From Saprospiraceae bacterium (lineage in GTDB: Bacteria; Bacteroidota; Bacteroidia; Chitinophagales; Saprospiraceae), in assembly GCA_016713025.1 (NCBI GenBank), contig JADJPZ010000004.1:3224001-3288000 (forward strand): DNA of 64,000 nt, in the 5' to 3' direction. Position 1 is the stretch's first letter. Every line of letters starts with the position of its first letter. Positions 8,652 to 17,928 of the stretch are shown here, piece after piece. The position numbers and the translations under genes were made by a program. Under the pieces are notes generated by a model. That model did not search any database and was not told where the DNA came from. It worked only from the letters and a program-made list of their open reading frames with translations.

Positions 8652-9223
8652 AAACTAAGTTTTCGTTTGGTACTAAGTGCCTTGAATTAAACCCCGTTGG
8701 TATAAATTAATCCTAAAGGGTGAATAACCAAATATATTTATTGTATGGGCATATGGTCAGCTAACTTGATTATTTCAAATACCTTTGCAAGATGATTACA
8801 AATGTGTTTTAGTGCTTTTTAATAAGTTTATACCATTGAGTCAGGCAGTTGATTGTAGAGTTTTTTTATTCCAGTTTTCATACAAGTTGTTTACAAAGGC
8901 TTTAGTTGTTGCTAATATTATATGTGAAGTGATGTCTTCACCGGAAAACTTCCTAAAATCATCCTGAAATAAATAATCTTGCCTATATTTGACTTTAAAT
9001 TAAGCTGAAAGACACCTTTGAGAGTCCATTTAATTGAAAGCGTTACCCTTATTCCACCGGCCTCGTTTATACCGTTGGAAAGAATTCCTACGGGATGAAA
9101 CTTGTAAAGTTGATAAAGCCTGTAGAAATATTTCCCAATTCCGGCTTTTGTAGTATGGCTGACATCAACTTCGCTTTGTGTTGTGCGTCATACAAGAGTG
9201 CCCCTTTAGCAATTAAAGTTCTT
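8652..9223. other. Non-coding stretch between hydrolase remnant and WD40 gene
   Basis: No convincing gene. It begins with the post-gene motif CTAAAAACTAAGTTTTCG. It contains a degenerate segment (about 8845-8991) resembling 21440-21546 and ending in the -7 box TATATTTG at 8984-8991, and then GTTACCC at 9042. An open frame runs through 9095-9223 into the WD40 gene but lacks family features. Confidence 0.45.
8984..8991 (+). promoter_or_regulatory. -7 box TATATTTG upstream of WD40 gene
   Basis: Matches TAnnTTTG. It ends a segment whose counterpart at 21440-21546 ends with TATCTTTG in front of an AraC gene. Both boxes lie about 45-60 bases before a GTTA motif. Confidence 0.4.
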
Positions 9224-10204
9224 ATGGTAAAAAACATGACACTTTCCTTATTAGTCTCTTTATTACTCCTGCAATCTTCTTGTGGTCAGAGTACTGTTAC
9301 AAGAAATAAACCAATAAATGGAGGAGCGGAAACACTTTTATGGGCAGCAGACTGGAGTGCTGATGATAAAAAAATTGCCTTGGGTGGCGATGACAGCTTA
9401 TTAAGAATTTACGACAGTAAAAATTTAAAACTACTTAAAGCCTACCAACTTAAAAGTATGATAAGGCAACTAAGTTGGCACCCCGCCAATATTTTTTTAG
9501 CCATTGCAACCAATGACGATGAAGTAAGCATTTTAAATACTGAGACAGAGAAATTCATTAAACTAAATGGAATAACTAATGGAGCAAGAGGAATTGATTG
9601 GAATTTCAATGGTCAGCTTCTTGCAACTGCTGATAATGACGGTCTTGTTAAAATTTGGGACTCAACAGGTAATTTACTGCGGACAATAAAAAAAGAAGAC
9701 AACAATAGCTATTTTTCTATTAGCTGGCATCCAAGTAAAAATATCATCGCTGTTAGTGGAGACGATATAAGAATTATGGATACTTTGGGCGTAACATTAA
9801 AAGTAATTAAGCATCGAAAGGAAAATACTGGCATTTTAACTATTTGTTGGAATCCGTCCGGAGATTTTTTTGCAACAGGTGATTATGGGCACGACAAAGA
9901 AGGCGTAAAATCCATTATTCAGTTTTGGAAGCCTGATGGGACACTGACTAAAACGCTATATGGAAGCAAAGCAGAATACAGAAATATACGATGGAATAAA
10001 TCAGGAACTCTTTTGGCATCAGCCAGCGATGCTCTTCGAATATGGAATGCAAATGGAAAATTATTATTTACAGGAAAATCTAAAGACTTGTTATGGGGGT
10101 TGGATTGGAACAGCAATTCTGAAAAAATTATTACTTCAAGTATCACTGGAAAAATTAAGATTTGGAATGCAAATGCCAAATTAATAACTGACGTTACTGA
10201 ATAG
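9224..10204 (+). CDS. WD40 repeat lipoprotein
   Basis: 326 residues from ATG 9224. A lipoprotein signal is clear (SLLVSLLLLQSSC, lipidated Cys at about residue 21), so the mature protein should be anchored in the envelope. At least six WD40 blades follow, with recurring units such as WSADDKKIALGGDDSLLRIYD, WNFNGQLLATADNDGLVKIWD and WNKSGTLLASASDALRIWN. It is a beta-propeller scaffold with no enzymatic motif. The open frame extends 43 codons further upstream, but only this start gives a signal peptide. Confidence 0.85.
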   Translation: MVKNMTLSLLVSLLLLQSSCGQSTVTRNKPINGGAETLLWAADWSADDKKIALGGDDSLLRIYDSKNLKLLKAYQLKSMIRQLSWHPANIFLAIATNDDEVSILNTETEKFIKLNGITNGARGIDWNFNGQLLATADNDGLVKIWDSTGNLLRTIKKEDNNSYFSISWHPSKNIIAVSGDDIRIMDTLGVTLKVIKHRKENTGILTICWNPSGDFFATGDYGHDKEGVKSIIQFWKPDGTLTKTLYGSKAEYRNIRWNKSGTLLASASDALRIWNANGKLLFTGKSKDLLWGLDWNSNSEKIITSSITGKIKIWNANAKLITDVTE

Positions 10205-10577
10205 AAACAATAGCTTATGTGGACAAATATTGATAGGCAATATGCGCGAATGCACAACATTGGGTTTGCTACAAGGCTGGCTAGACATTGGAGCAATGGT
10301 CATTTTATCGCTGTTGTAGTTCATCTGGGTTGGACGTACTCATGGGTTTTTGTTTGTTAACCTGTATTTGTAAATCTTTAACCAACAGCGGTTCCAGACG
10401 AACATGAAAATAATTCCAGCCTTTCAGCAAGCCCTGACTGTTCCTGCAAGCTTAAGAGAACCAGAAGAATTATATAACAAAACTTTCAAATGAATAATTG
10501 AATTATCTATCACAAATACTGTTTTTTTTGGAGCAATTGGTGCTTTTAACAGTCTAATATTAGCGTTCTATTTATCG

Positions 10578-11516
10578 TTGAGTAAATCTTACGCTAAATT
10601 AGAAAATAGACTTTTTGGATTATTTCTACTGATATTAAGCCTTAGAGTGTTAAAGTCTTTATTTTATTCATTTTCTACTGAAGAGCCTATTTGGTTTTTA
10701 CAGTCTGGTCCCGCGTTTTTTTTACTTATAGGTCCTTTGTTATTTAGTTATACATTAAGCATTATTAGCCCTAACTCATTTTGGATAAAATATTGGAAAT
10801 CCCATATTGCATTTTGGGTTTGTGTAGTTGTTTGTTTAATGTTTTTGATTCCTTTTAAAGACTATGTGCAACTTCACAAAACAACGATTTTACCAATCAT
10901 AAATGCACAATGGTTTGTGTACATAATAATTTCAATTTTTTTCATTCAATCAAATTATGAAAATTCTCTGCGTCTACGTATTAAATGGCTTATAATTGTA
11001 ACGGCTGCTGTCCTAATTATTTGGACTTACTTTACATTTATTTCCTTTGATTATTTTGTTGGATGTTCGATTATATTTTCGACAATATTTTATTTATCCT
11101 TTTTATTTTTTCTTATCAACAAAAAAATCGCATCAAAGATATTTGAGAAAAGAAAAGTGATCAAAAGCATAAATATATCAAAAGAGTCAGAAAAATCAAT
11201 TGAACAATTAATAGCTTTAATGATTTCTGAAAAACCACATAAAAATCCAGATTTAAAACTTGCTGATGTAGCTCAAAATTTAGATATATCTTCTCACGAA
11301 CTATCCAAACTAATAAATGAAAATTTACAAATTAGCTTTACAGAATTCATAAATAAATATAGAGTTGAAGAAGCTAAGCTATTAATAACTACAAATTCTA
11401 ATTTTACAATAGAAGCCATTGGGAATATTTCAGGATTTAATTCAAAATCAGCTTTTTATAAAGCATTTAAAATTCACACTGGTACTACACCTTCAAAGTA
11501 TGAATCTCATAAATAA
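10578..11516 (+). CDS. Membrane-anchored AraC family regulator
   Basis: The N-terminal two thirds holds about six hydrophobic helices, and the C-terminal ~100 residues are an AraC-type double helix-turn-helix (LKLADVAQNLDISSHELSKLINE and FTIEAIGNISGFNSKSAFYKAF). This is the common Bacteroidota membrane-AraC layout. The first helix (GAIGAFNSLILAFYLSLSK) starts upstream of the TTG at 10578 in an open frame reaching 10494, which has no ATG. An ATG at 10490 is out of frame by one base, so the natural start probably carries a one-base insertion near 10497 or uses ATT. Confidence 0.8.
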   Translation: MSKSYAKLENRLFGLFLLILSLRVLKSLFYSFSTEEPIWFLQSGPAFFLLIGPLLFSYTLSIISPNSFWIKYWKSHIAFWVCVVVCLMFLIPFKDYVQLHKTTILPIINAQWFVYIIISIFFIQSNYENSLRLRIKWLIIVTAAVLIIWTYFTFISFDYFVGCSIIFSTIFYLSFLFFLINKKIASKIFEKRKVIKSINISKESEKSIEQLIALMISEKPHKNPDLKLADVAQNLDISSHELSKLINENLQISFTEFINKYRVEEAKLLITTNSNFTIEAIGNISGFNSKSAFYKAFKIHTGTTPSKYESHK

Positions 11517-11580
11517 GTTCTCTTTTATAAATCAGAACTTACCAATACAAACGCAATTGTTCTTCTTCTTAAGATTTTAA

Positions 11581-11588
11581 TAAATTTG
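11581..11588 (+). promoter_or_regulatory. Bacteroidota promoter of the S41 protease gene
   Basis: TAAATTTG at 11581-11588 matches TAnnTTTG. A TTG at 11557-11559 lies 21 bases upstream, the usual -33 spacing. The start codon is 23 bases downstream. Confidence 0.6.
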
Positions 11589-12930
11589 CACCAATTAATA
11601 ATCATTAAAAATGAAAATGAACAGATTTATCCTTTTATTACTAATTTTCTTTACTACAAGTATTTGTTATTCACAAGAAAAAAAATCAATTAAAGAAACT
11701 ATCGTAAAAACTAATTATAATGATATCAATTCTGCAATTAGTCATTATAAAAAGCTGAAAAAAGAAACGCCCAATGAGTATAATTTTGAGGATGAAAATG
11801 AACTCAATAATTTGGGATATCAATTATTAAAAGACAATCGAAAAGAAGATGCTCTTAAAATATTTGAATTATTAGTTTCTGAATTCCCCAACTCATTTAA
11901 TGCTTATGACAGTTTTGCCGAAGCTTATTTTGTAAACGGCAATAAGGAATTAGCCGTAAAAAATTATAAAAAATCATTAGAACTAAATCCTAAAAATGAA
12001 AATGCCGAACGGTTTATTGTAAATGTAAATTATGAATCCCGAGATAAAAATAAATTCAAAAATGTCTATACTAAACAGCAATATTTGGAGGACTTAGATG
12101 AATTGGCAAATACATTAACTTCTGTAAATCCACACCCTTATAAATTTATGCCGAAAGAAGATTTTTGGCGAGTTGTAGAAGAAAAAAAGAAATTGATAAC
12201 AGCGACTACAACTTACAGTGAATTTATTTGGCATTGCAGTGAATTGGTTGCCAATATAAACTGTGGACATAGCTCTATTCCTATGTACTTTATGCAGGAA
12301 AGTGAAATGCTTCCTGCCAATTTGCGTTTCCCTATGGAATTGTACAATATAAACGGCAAACTATATGTTGCAGATGCCTTAATCAACAAGAAAATGGTAA
12401 ATTCTGGAACAGAAATTCGCTCAATAAATGGTAAAAGTAGTACGGAAATTATTAAAGATATTAACAAACACATTAGCTCACAAGGGAATGTTGGAAATGC
12501 TGTAAAAAGACATTTATTTAATGGACAATCAACAGTAATGCTTCCATACGCCTTTGGTTTTCCTAAAAAATACGAAATAGTTATTAAAGGCAAAAAGAAA
12601 CCACTTGTATTAAATATGTTAGAAACGTATCAATTTCAATCAAAAAATCTAAATTCTTGTAAAGAAACGTTATGCCTTGATTTCATAGGAGAACAGAAAA
12701 ACGCAGCCCTTTTTACCATAAAAAATTGGGATTTTTATGGTAATAGGTTTTCAATTATAAAAAAAATCATAGATGAGAGTTTTACAGAAATCAATACTAA
12801 AAATATAAAAAGCCTAATTATTGATGTTAGAGGAAATGGTGGTGGAAATTCCTGGGGTGCTTCATATATAGTTACCCCCAAAAATCGGACAGCAAGTTAA
12901 ATAAATTTTTTTACACTAAATTTGCTGTTT

Positions 12931-13199
12931 ATGACAAAGAGAAAATTAACATCAGTATTTAAGAGCAAGGTGGTTTTAGAGGCTCTTAGTGAGCGATACA
13001 GCTTATCTGAGTTAGCTCAAAGACATCAGGTTGCACCTACTCAAATTTCGACATGGAAGAAAGAATTTCTGAGTAACGCATCGGTGGTTTTCGAAAAAGT
13101 ACCTCCAAGACCACAGAATCTGTGCCAACGGATCGGGATGAACTATTAAGGACAATCGGGGAACAGAAGGTTGAAATTGACTTTTTAAAAAAAGTTTAA
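12931..13199 (+). pseudogene. IS3 OrfA, frameshifted
   Basis: The N-terminal helix-turn-helix (RKLTSVFKSKVVLEALSERY, then SLSELAQRHQVAPTQISTWK) is intact. Near 13105 the frame shifts: the first frame stops at 13149, while the leucine-zipper part (ELLRTIGEQKVEIDFLKKV) continues in the next frame to TAA at 13197-13199. Confidence 0.75.
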
Positions 13200-14045
13200 A
13201 GAGACTGGGTTGAACATGCTGCCATTAATTCAAAGGATCATCCCGGGATAAGTATTTCGCACCAGTGCAAATTGCTTGGTATAAACCGAAGTACTTACTA
13301 TTATACTCCAATAGCGGAAGCTGCACTGAATCTGGAGCTCATGCGGCTCATGGATGAGCACTATCTGCTGCATCCATACAAAGGCGTGCCACGGATGTAT
13401 ATATGGCTGAAGATGGACAAAGGCTACCAGATCAATATAAAACGAATAGAACGTCTGTATTATAATCTGATGGGACTTAGAGCCATAGTACCAGGTCCAC
13501 ATACTTCGAAACGGCATCCTGAACATGCTGTGTATCCCTATTTGCTTAGGAATGTGGAAATTACCAATCCTAATCAAGTATGGGCTACCGACATCACTTA
13601 TATCCCGATGCTGTACGGTTATTTGTATCTGATGGCCGTTATAGATGTGCAAAGTCGCTTTATTTTAAGCTGGGATATATCCAACACGATGGATGCGACT
13701 TGGTGTGCTGGTCTAGTTCAGAATAGTATAACACGTTGGGGAATACCGCAAATAATTAATACAGATCAGGGGTCACAGTTTACGGCTGCTGAGTTCACTG
13801 CCACGGTACTGGACAATGGTATCAAACTGAGTATGGATGGCAAAGGCAGGGCCATAGACAACATCTTTATAGAGCGATTCTGGCGGACACTAAAGTATGA
13901 ACACGTGTATTTGAATCCGACAAGTGATGGGAAGGAATTATATAAAGGAATTGATACATATATGAATTATTACAATATGGAAAGAAGGCATGAGTCATTA
14001 AACTATTGCACACCTTATTCACAATACCAACAAAAAAACAAATAA
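13200..14045 (+). CDS. IS3 family transposase OrfB
   Basis: DDE/rve integrase catalytic subunit. The HTH_21 region (DHPGISISHQCKLLGINRSTYYY) leads to the retroviral-integrase-like core. The catalytic residues are the D of QVWATDITYIPML, the D of IINTDQGSQFTA and the E of IFIERFWRTLKYE. The C-terminus YYNMERRHESLNYCTPYSQY is typical. It lies in the same frame as the end of OrfA, directly after the OrfA stop. No ATG is near the beginning, so expression would normally depend on frameshifting from OrfA; the usable start (TTG 13272) is uncertain. Confidence 0.88.
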   Translation, partial: RDWVEHAAINSKDHPGISISHQCKLLGINRSTYYYTPIAEAALNLELMRLMDEHYLLHPYKGVPRMYIWLKMDKGYQINIKRIERLYYNLMGLRAIVPGPHTSKRHPEHAVYPYLLRNVEITNPNQVWATDITYIPMLYGYLYLMAVIDVQSRFILSWDISNTMDATWCAGLVQNSITRWGIPQIINTDQGSQFTAAEFTATVLDNGIKLSMDGKGRAIDNIFIERFWRTLKYEHVYLNPTSDGKELYKGIDTYMNYYNMERRHESLNYCTPYSQYQQKNK

Positions 14046-14174
14046 AATAAAATGAGCAAAATAAGGCATTCTAAGAGTTATCCACATATCTTTGTTTTGT
14101 TAACAAAGAAAAGAAGTCGAGTAGGCAAGCGGGAGAGGCTGTAAAATATTTTGTGTAAACAAAACTTCAAAGAA

Positions 14175-15387
14175 TTATGGCTGAATCAAATTATCCTCAA
14201 AGATAATTAAAATTTCATTATGAGTAATATGCCAGTTATGAATTGGCATTGTCCATTTAACTTGAATTTGCTGAATAGCAAGATATACAGATTTCAAGGC
14301 TGCCTGATCATTTGGAAAAAGTGTTTTGGTTTTGGTAAATTTTCTGATGGCTCTGTTGAGGCCTTCAATGGTATTAGTGGTATACATAATTTTACGAATG
14401 TTAGTAGGATACTGAAACATGGGAGATAGATTTGACCAGTTTGCTTCCCAACTTTTAATGGCATAGGCATATTTAGACCCCCATTTTGCTTTAAAAGCTT
14501 CAAAAGCAATGAGAGCAGTTTCCATATTTAAAGCGGCATAAACAGTTTTTAAATCAGCCAGGAAGGCCCTTCTATCTTTCCATGGGACAAACTTCATAGA
14601 GTTTCTGATTTGATGAACGATACAAAGCTGGGATACGGTATCGGGGAAAGCAGTTTGAATGGCCTGAGTGAATCCTGTAAGATTGTCAGTGCATGCAATG
14701 AGCATCTTTTTAACGCCCCTGTCTTTGAGCTCATTTAAGACAGAAAGCCAAAACGCGGCAGACTCGTTGGCGCTCATCCAGATGCCCAAAACTTCTTTGA
14801 TCCCATTGGTTTTCAGTCCTATAACGATATAAATACTCTTGTTGATGATTTTATTATCCTGCCGGATTTTAAAACAAATACAATCCATCCAAACGATGTA
14901 ATAAGTATTATCCAAAGGTCTGTTTTGCCATTCCTGGATAGCCGGAATCATTTTGTTTGTAATATCTGAAACAAAGGTTTTAGAAACGTCTAAGCCATAA
15001 ATTTCCTGAATTTGAGCTGTTATGTCATCAGTGCTCATACCTCTACTGTAAAGAGATGTAATGACAGATTCTACTTTCTCAGTGGTAGTTTGGCCCTTGG
15101 GAACAATGATAGGCTCAAATTCACCGTTACGATCCCGTGGAATATCCAACTCTACCTGTCCTTGTGTAGTGCGTATCTTTTTCTTATAAGACCCATTCCG
15201 GGAATTACCTGAATTAATCCCATCGGGCGAGTGTTTTGAATAGCCTAAATGATGACTTAGTTCAGCTTTTTAAAAGTTCTTGAATGCCATCTTTGTAAAG
15301 ACCATTCATAACATTGTCAAAATCATTAAGAGACTTGACATCCTGAAGAAATTCAGAGAGATTAAGATTAAATTTGTTACTTTGCAT
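14175..15387 (-). pseudogene. IS256 (mutator-type) transposase with one frameshift
   Basis: The main frame (14175-15149 and upstream) covers IPRDRNGEFEPIIVPKGQ through the DDE core (WMDCICFKIRQ, LIACTDNLTGFTQAI, CIVHQIRNSMKFV) to TTNTIEGLNRAIRKFTKTK. The N-terminus from ATG 15387 (MQSNKFNLNLSEFLQDVKSL) is in a different frame; the switch falls near 15267-15275 at an A/T run, just before AELSHHLGYSKHSPDG. Restoring one base would give a full ~400-residue transposase, so this is either a recent mutation or a base-calling error. Confidence 0.85.
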
Positions 15388-15452
15388 AACTATTAAATTT
15401 GTTAGGTTAAAAAATGTGTCTGTACTTGGTCGCACAAACATATTAAAAAATT

Positions 15453-15486
15453 TTCCATCTGTGGGGGGTACCCCCCACAGATGGAA
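15453..15486. repeat. Perfect 34-bp palindrome upstream of IS256 transposase
   Basis: Perfect self-complementarity with 17-base arms (TTCCATCTGTGGGGGGT). It lies 66 bases before the transposase start, inside the element. As RNA it would form a very stable hairpin, which could terminate read-through transcription entering from outside or sequester the leader. Confidence 0.7.
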
Positions 15487-15605
15487 GCCTAACTCCTTGA
15501 TACTAGTTTACACAATCTTTCTTACACTCCCAAGCGGGAGTTTCACCCGCAAGCCTCTCACGGAACCGTGCTTGAAGATCTCCCTTCACACGGCTCTTGA
15601 TGCGG

Positions 15606-16852
15606 TTAAAACCTTTTCAACAATACCCTTTTTGACCAATGATAGAAAAGCTCTGGCTTTTCTTTTCTTATCATTTCATACATGTTCAACGCTTCTTTTG
15701 ACCCTGTTTTATACTTCTTTCTAATCCACTTCAATATCCGTTTATTAAAATTATAAAAGCAGGTGTTTAGTCCACGTTTTGTGAAGAGACCATAATAATT
15801 TGTCCATCCAATCAATTTGCTATTTATTCTTGCTGCAATGTCCTGTATTTCTAAATCAGTATGTTTCATCGCTTTATTAATTCGAAACTCTTCCATTATC
15901 TTTTCTTACTGCTTTTGCTGATGTCTCCTAAGAATCCTAACAAGATTTGTTTGTCTTTCATTATCATCTTGGAAGGTTTAAAGCTAAAGCCCAGAAAATC
16001 AAATGTTACATGTTCATGGTTTGCTTTCCGTCGATAATCTTTGCAATAGGCTATCTTTGTTTTGCTTTCTTTGATGCTTAGTTTCACTTCTCCGAGACGT
16101 TGCTTGATTTGTGTAAGTATATGTTGTGCTTGTCGTTCACTTTTACAGTGGACTACTACATCATCCGCATATCTTACAAATCTTACATCAGGATGGTTTT
16201 TGTCAAACCATTTATCTAATGTAAAGTGCAGATATAAGTTTGCTAATAAAGGGCTTATAACTCCGCCTTGTGGAGTGCCTTTGCCTTCCTTATTCCTTAT
16301 ACTTCCATCTTTGTCTTGGATTGGCATTTCTAACCATCTTTTAACATACATCAATACCCATTTCTCAGGCATAACATGTGCTACTGCCTTTAGCATGATT
16401 TCATGGTCTATCTCATCGAAGAATTTACTGATATCCATGTCTATCACCCAATCATATTGATAGCAATTCTTAATTACTGTTTGTAATGCTTGATGTGCGC
16501 TCTTTAATGGGCGATAACCATAACTATCTTGGTGAAAAATTCCATCTATGCGACTTTCCATATATTCCTTCACTACTTGTTGACTGATTCTGTCTCGTAT
16601 TGTAGGAATACCCAACTTGCGCTTCGTTCCGTCTTTCTTTGGGATTTCTACTTCTCTAACTGCACTTGGATGGTAGCTTCCTGAAGCCAGTCGGCTCCAT
16701 ATACTATGGAGATTACTACTTAACTTCTTTTCGAATGCCTTCCAAGTTTCTTCATCTACTCCAACGGCTTTCCCGCCCTTACGCAGCTTTAAATATGCCT
16801 GCGTAACCCACTGACGTTCGATTGGTATGCTTTGGTTTACTCTTACTTCCAT
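15606..16852 (-). pseudogene. ltrA: Group II intron reverse transcriptase/maturase in two frames
   Basis: The upstream frame (15896-16852) holds RT domains 0-7, including GTPQGGVISPLLANLYLH and the catalytic FVRYADDVVVHCKS. The downstream frame (15606-15896) holds the maturase X domain (IAARINSKLIGWTNYYGLF, LLKRF at the end). The two meet at TAATG, where the RT stop overlaps an ATG. In intact homologues this is one protein of about 415 residues, so a one-base indel is likely. The TAATG overlap could still allow termination-reinitiation and two separate polypeptides. No endonuclease domain is present. Confidence 0.85.
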
Positions 16853-17928
16853 TTCAATCTTCCTCCTCTACGGAGTTGTTTAATGTTAAATAATATCCAC
16901 ATCCTAAGCCCTTCGCTATTACCAACTTTCATTGGCCTTTAAAGCACTACTATGGCTTAGTCCGACTACCACATAACGCATCTTCTGCGCTGCCATATGT
17001 GGTTCTCCCAAGTTTTATATTGAAGCCCAATATACAGTCATGTCGTCTTTACACCGATGGATACATTGCCAGTAATTAGGCGTCCGCAATGCTTATCTCT
17101 GAGTCCTTTTTACAACCCGATTTTATCCATATCTCTGTTTTTTCGATGTTTCATCAACGATTCATTCGCATTCATCTCTGTATATCATACCTGACGTTTT
17201 AATACGCCTTTTCTCTTTACGCTTTCTACATTTCAATTACTCGTTTTGCAGAAAAGAGCGGTTTGACAAGTTACCCTAAAATCCCTTGCCGATACTTCGC
17301 AACATGGTCACTCATGTTGTTGTATCATCTTCAATATAACATGGTAGGCTTTCACCAACCTACCTTCGTGGCACACAAAAAGTAAACAAAAAATAAAAGA
17401 AACATATAATAATAAATAATAATATATTTATTATAAATTAAGATTAAACTGTCCGAACATTGGGGGTAGCTATAATATTTATTACAATATTTGGCTGAAA
17501 AACCTTTTACGTATTATAAAGTTGCACCACCCAATGATGCTAAACTTAAACCATTGGCACCTTTTGACAATAGATATAAGGGAGCAGTTTATTTTTTAAC
17601 AGACGGAAGAGCTTCATCAACTACAGGTCAATTACTTGCACTTGCCAAGCAACATAATACAGGTACCATTATTGGAGAAGAATCAAATGGAGCTGTTTTT
17701 TATACGGCTGGACAAAAAATGTTTAGTCTAAAAAATACAGGAGTGTTTTATTCAATAGGAAGAGTTACTCATATCACAAATGTCGATTCTGTTTCAGAGA
17801 ACAGAGGCGTCTTGCCACATCACTATTGTGTACAAACTATTGAAGATTATCTTCTTGATGTCGATACTCCATTAGAATATACTATGAAACTTATTCAGAA
17901 TAAATAAAAACTTAAGAGACCCAAAGCA

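Larger units (their letters stand above)
14136..15531 (-). mobile_element. IS256 family element inside intron domain VI
   Basis: Imperfect terminal inverted repeats AGGCTGTAAAATATTTTG (left) and GGGAGTGTAAGAAAGATTG (right, complement) end in a shared TGTAAAC. A 9-bp target duplication AAGCGGGAG flanks it at 14127-14135 and 15532-15540. Removing the element plus one repeat restores a proper group II intron domain VI, which proves the insertion order. About 1.4 kb, the usual size. Confidence 0.9.
14116..17376 (-). mobile_element. Group II intron, interrupted in domain VI
   Basis: Read on the minus strand the element starts GTGTGCCACGAAGG at 17376 (consensus GUGYG). It has about 520 bases of domain I-III RNA before the reverse transcriptase gene. 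Downstream is a domain V hairpin (about 15552-15596, GAGCCGTGTGAAGG paired with CAAGCACGGTTC). Domain VI begins GGCTTGCGGGTGAAACTCCCGC, is cut by an IS256 element, and resumes as CTTGCCTACTCGAC ending at 14116 with the AY end. The intron lies in the 3' non-coding part of the IS3 element. The split domain VI should prevent normal lariat splicing. Confidence 0.88.
12875..17466 (+). mobile_element. IS3 family element interrupted by a group II intron
   Basis: The terminal inverted repeats CCCCCAAAAATCGGACAG (12875-12892) and CTGTCCGAACATTGGGGG (17449-17466) match each other, and similarity continues a few bases outward. Without the intron the element would be about 1.33 kb (12875-14115 plus 17377-17466), normal for IS3. 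The orfA and orfB genes lie at the left, and the intron is inserted between orfB and the right repeat. No unambiguous target duplication can be read. Confidence 0.85.
11611..17907 (+). pseudogene. S41 family peptidase gene split by nested mobile elements
   Basis: The 5' part (11611 to about 12874) encodes a signal peptide (NRFILLLLIFFTTSICYSQ), TPR-like helices (residues ~60-140) and the start of the S41 domain up to VRGNGGGNSWGASYI. The 3' part (about 17476-17907) resumes with LAEKPFTYYKVAPPNDAKLK and holds the catalytic-serine region TDGRASSTTGQLLALAKQ. Between them lies a 4.6-kb IS3/group II intron/IS256 insertion. In the frame of the 3' part a TAA sits at 17473-17475, so simple excision might not restore the frame perfectly. 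S41 proteins are tail-specific or tricorn-like serine peptidases; this one would be periplasmic. Confidence 0.85.

Noticed and set aside
8785..8967. 60-codon frame upstream of the WD40 gene
   Set aside because: No homology and no promoter of its own; the region is better explained as a degenerate segment repeated at 21440-21546.
15606..16852. Retron or diversity-generating reverse transcriptase
   Set aside because: The X/maturase domain, GTGTGCC 5' end, domain V hairpin and AY 3' end identify a group II intron; no template/variable repeat or msr/msd structure was seen.
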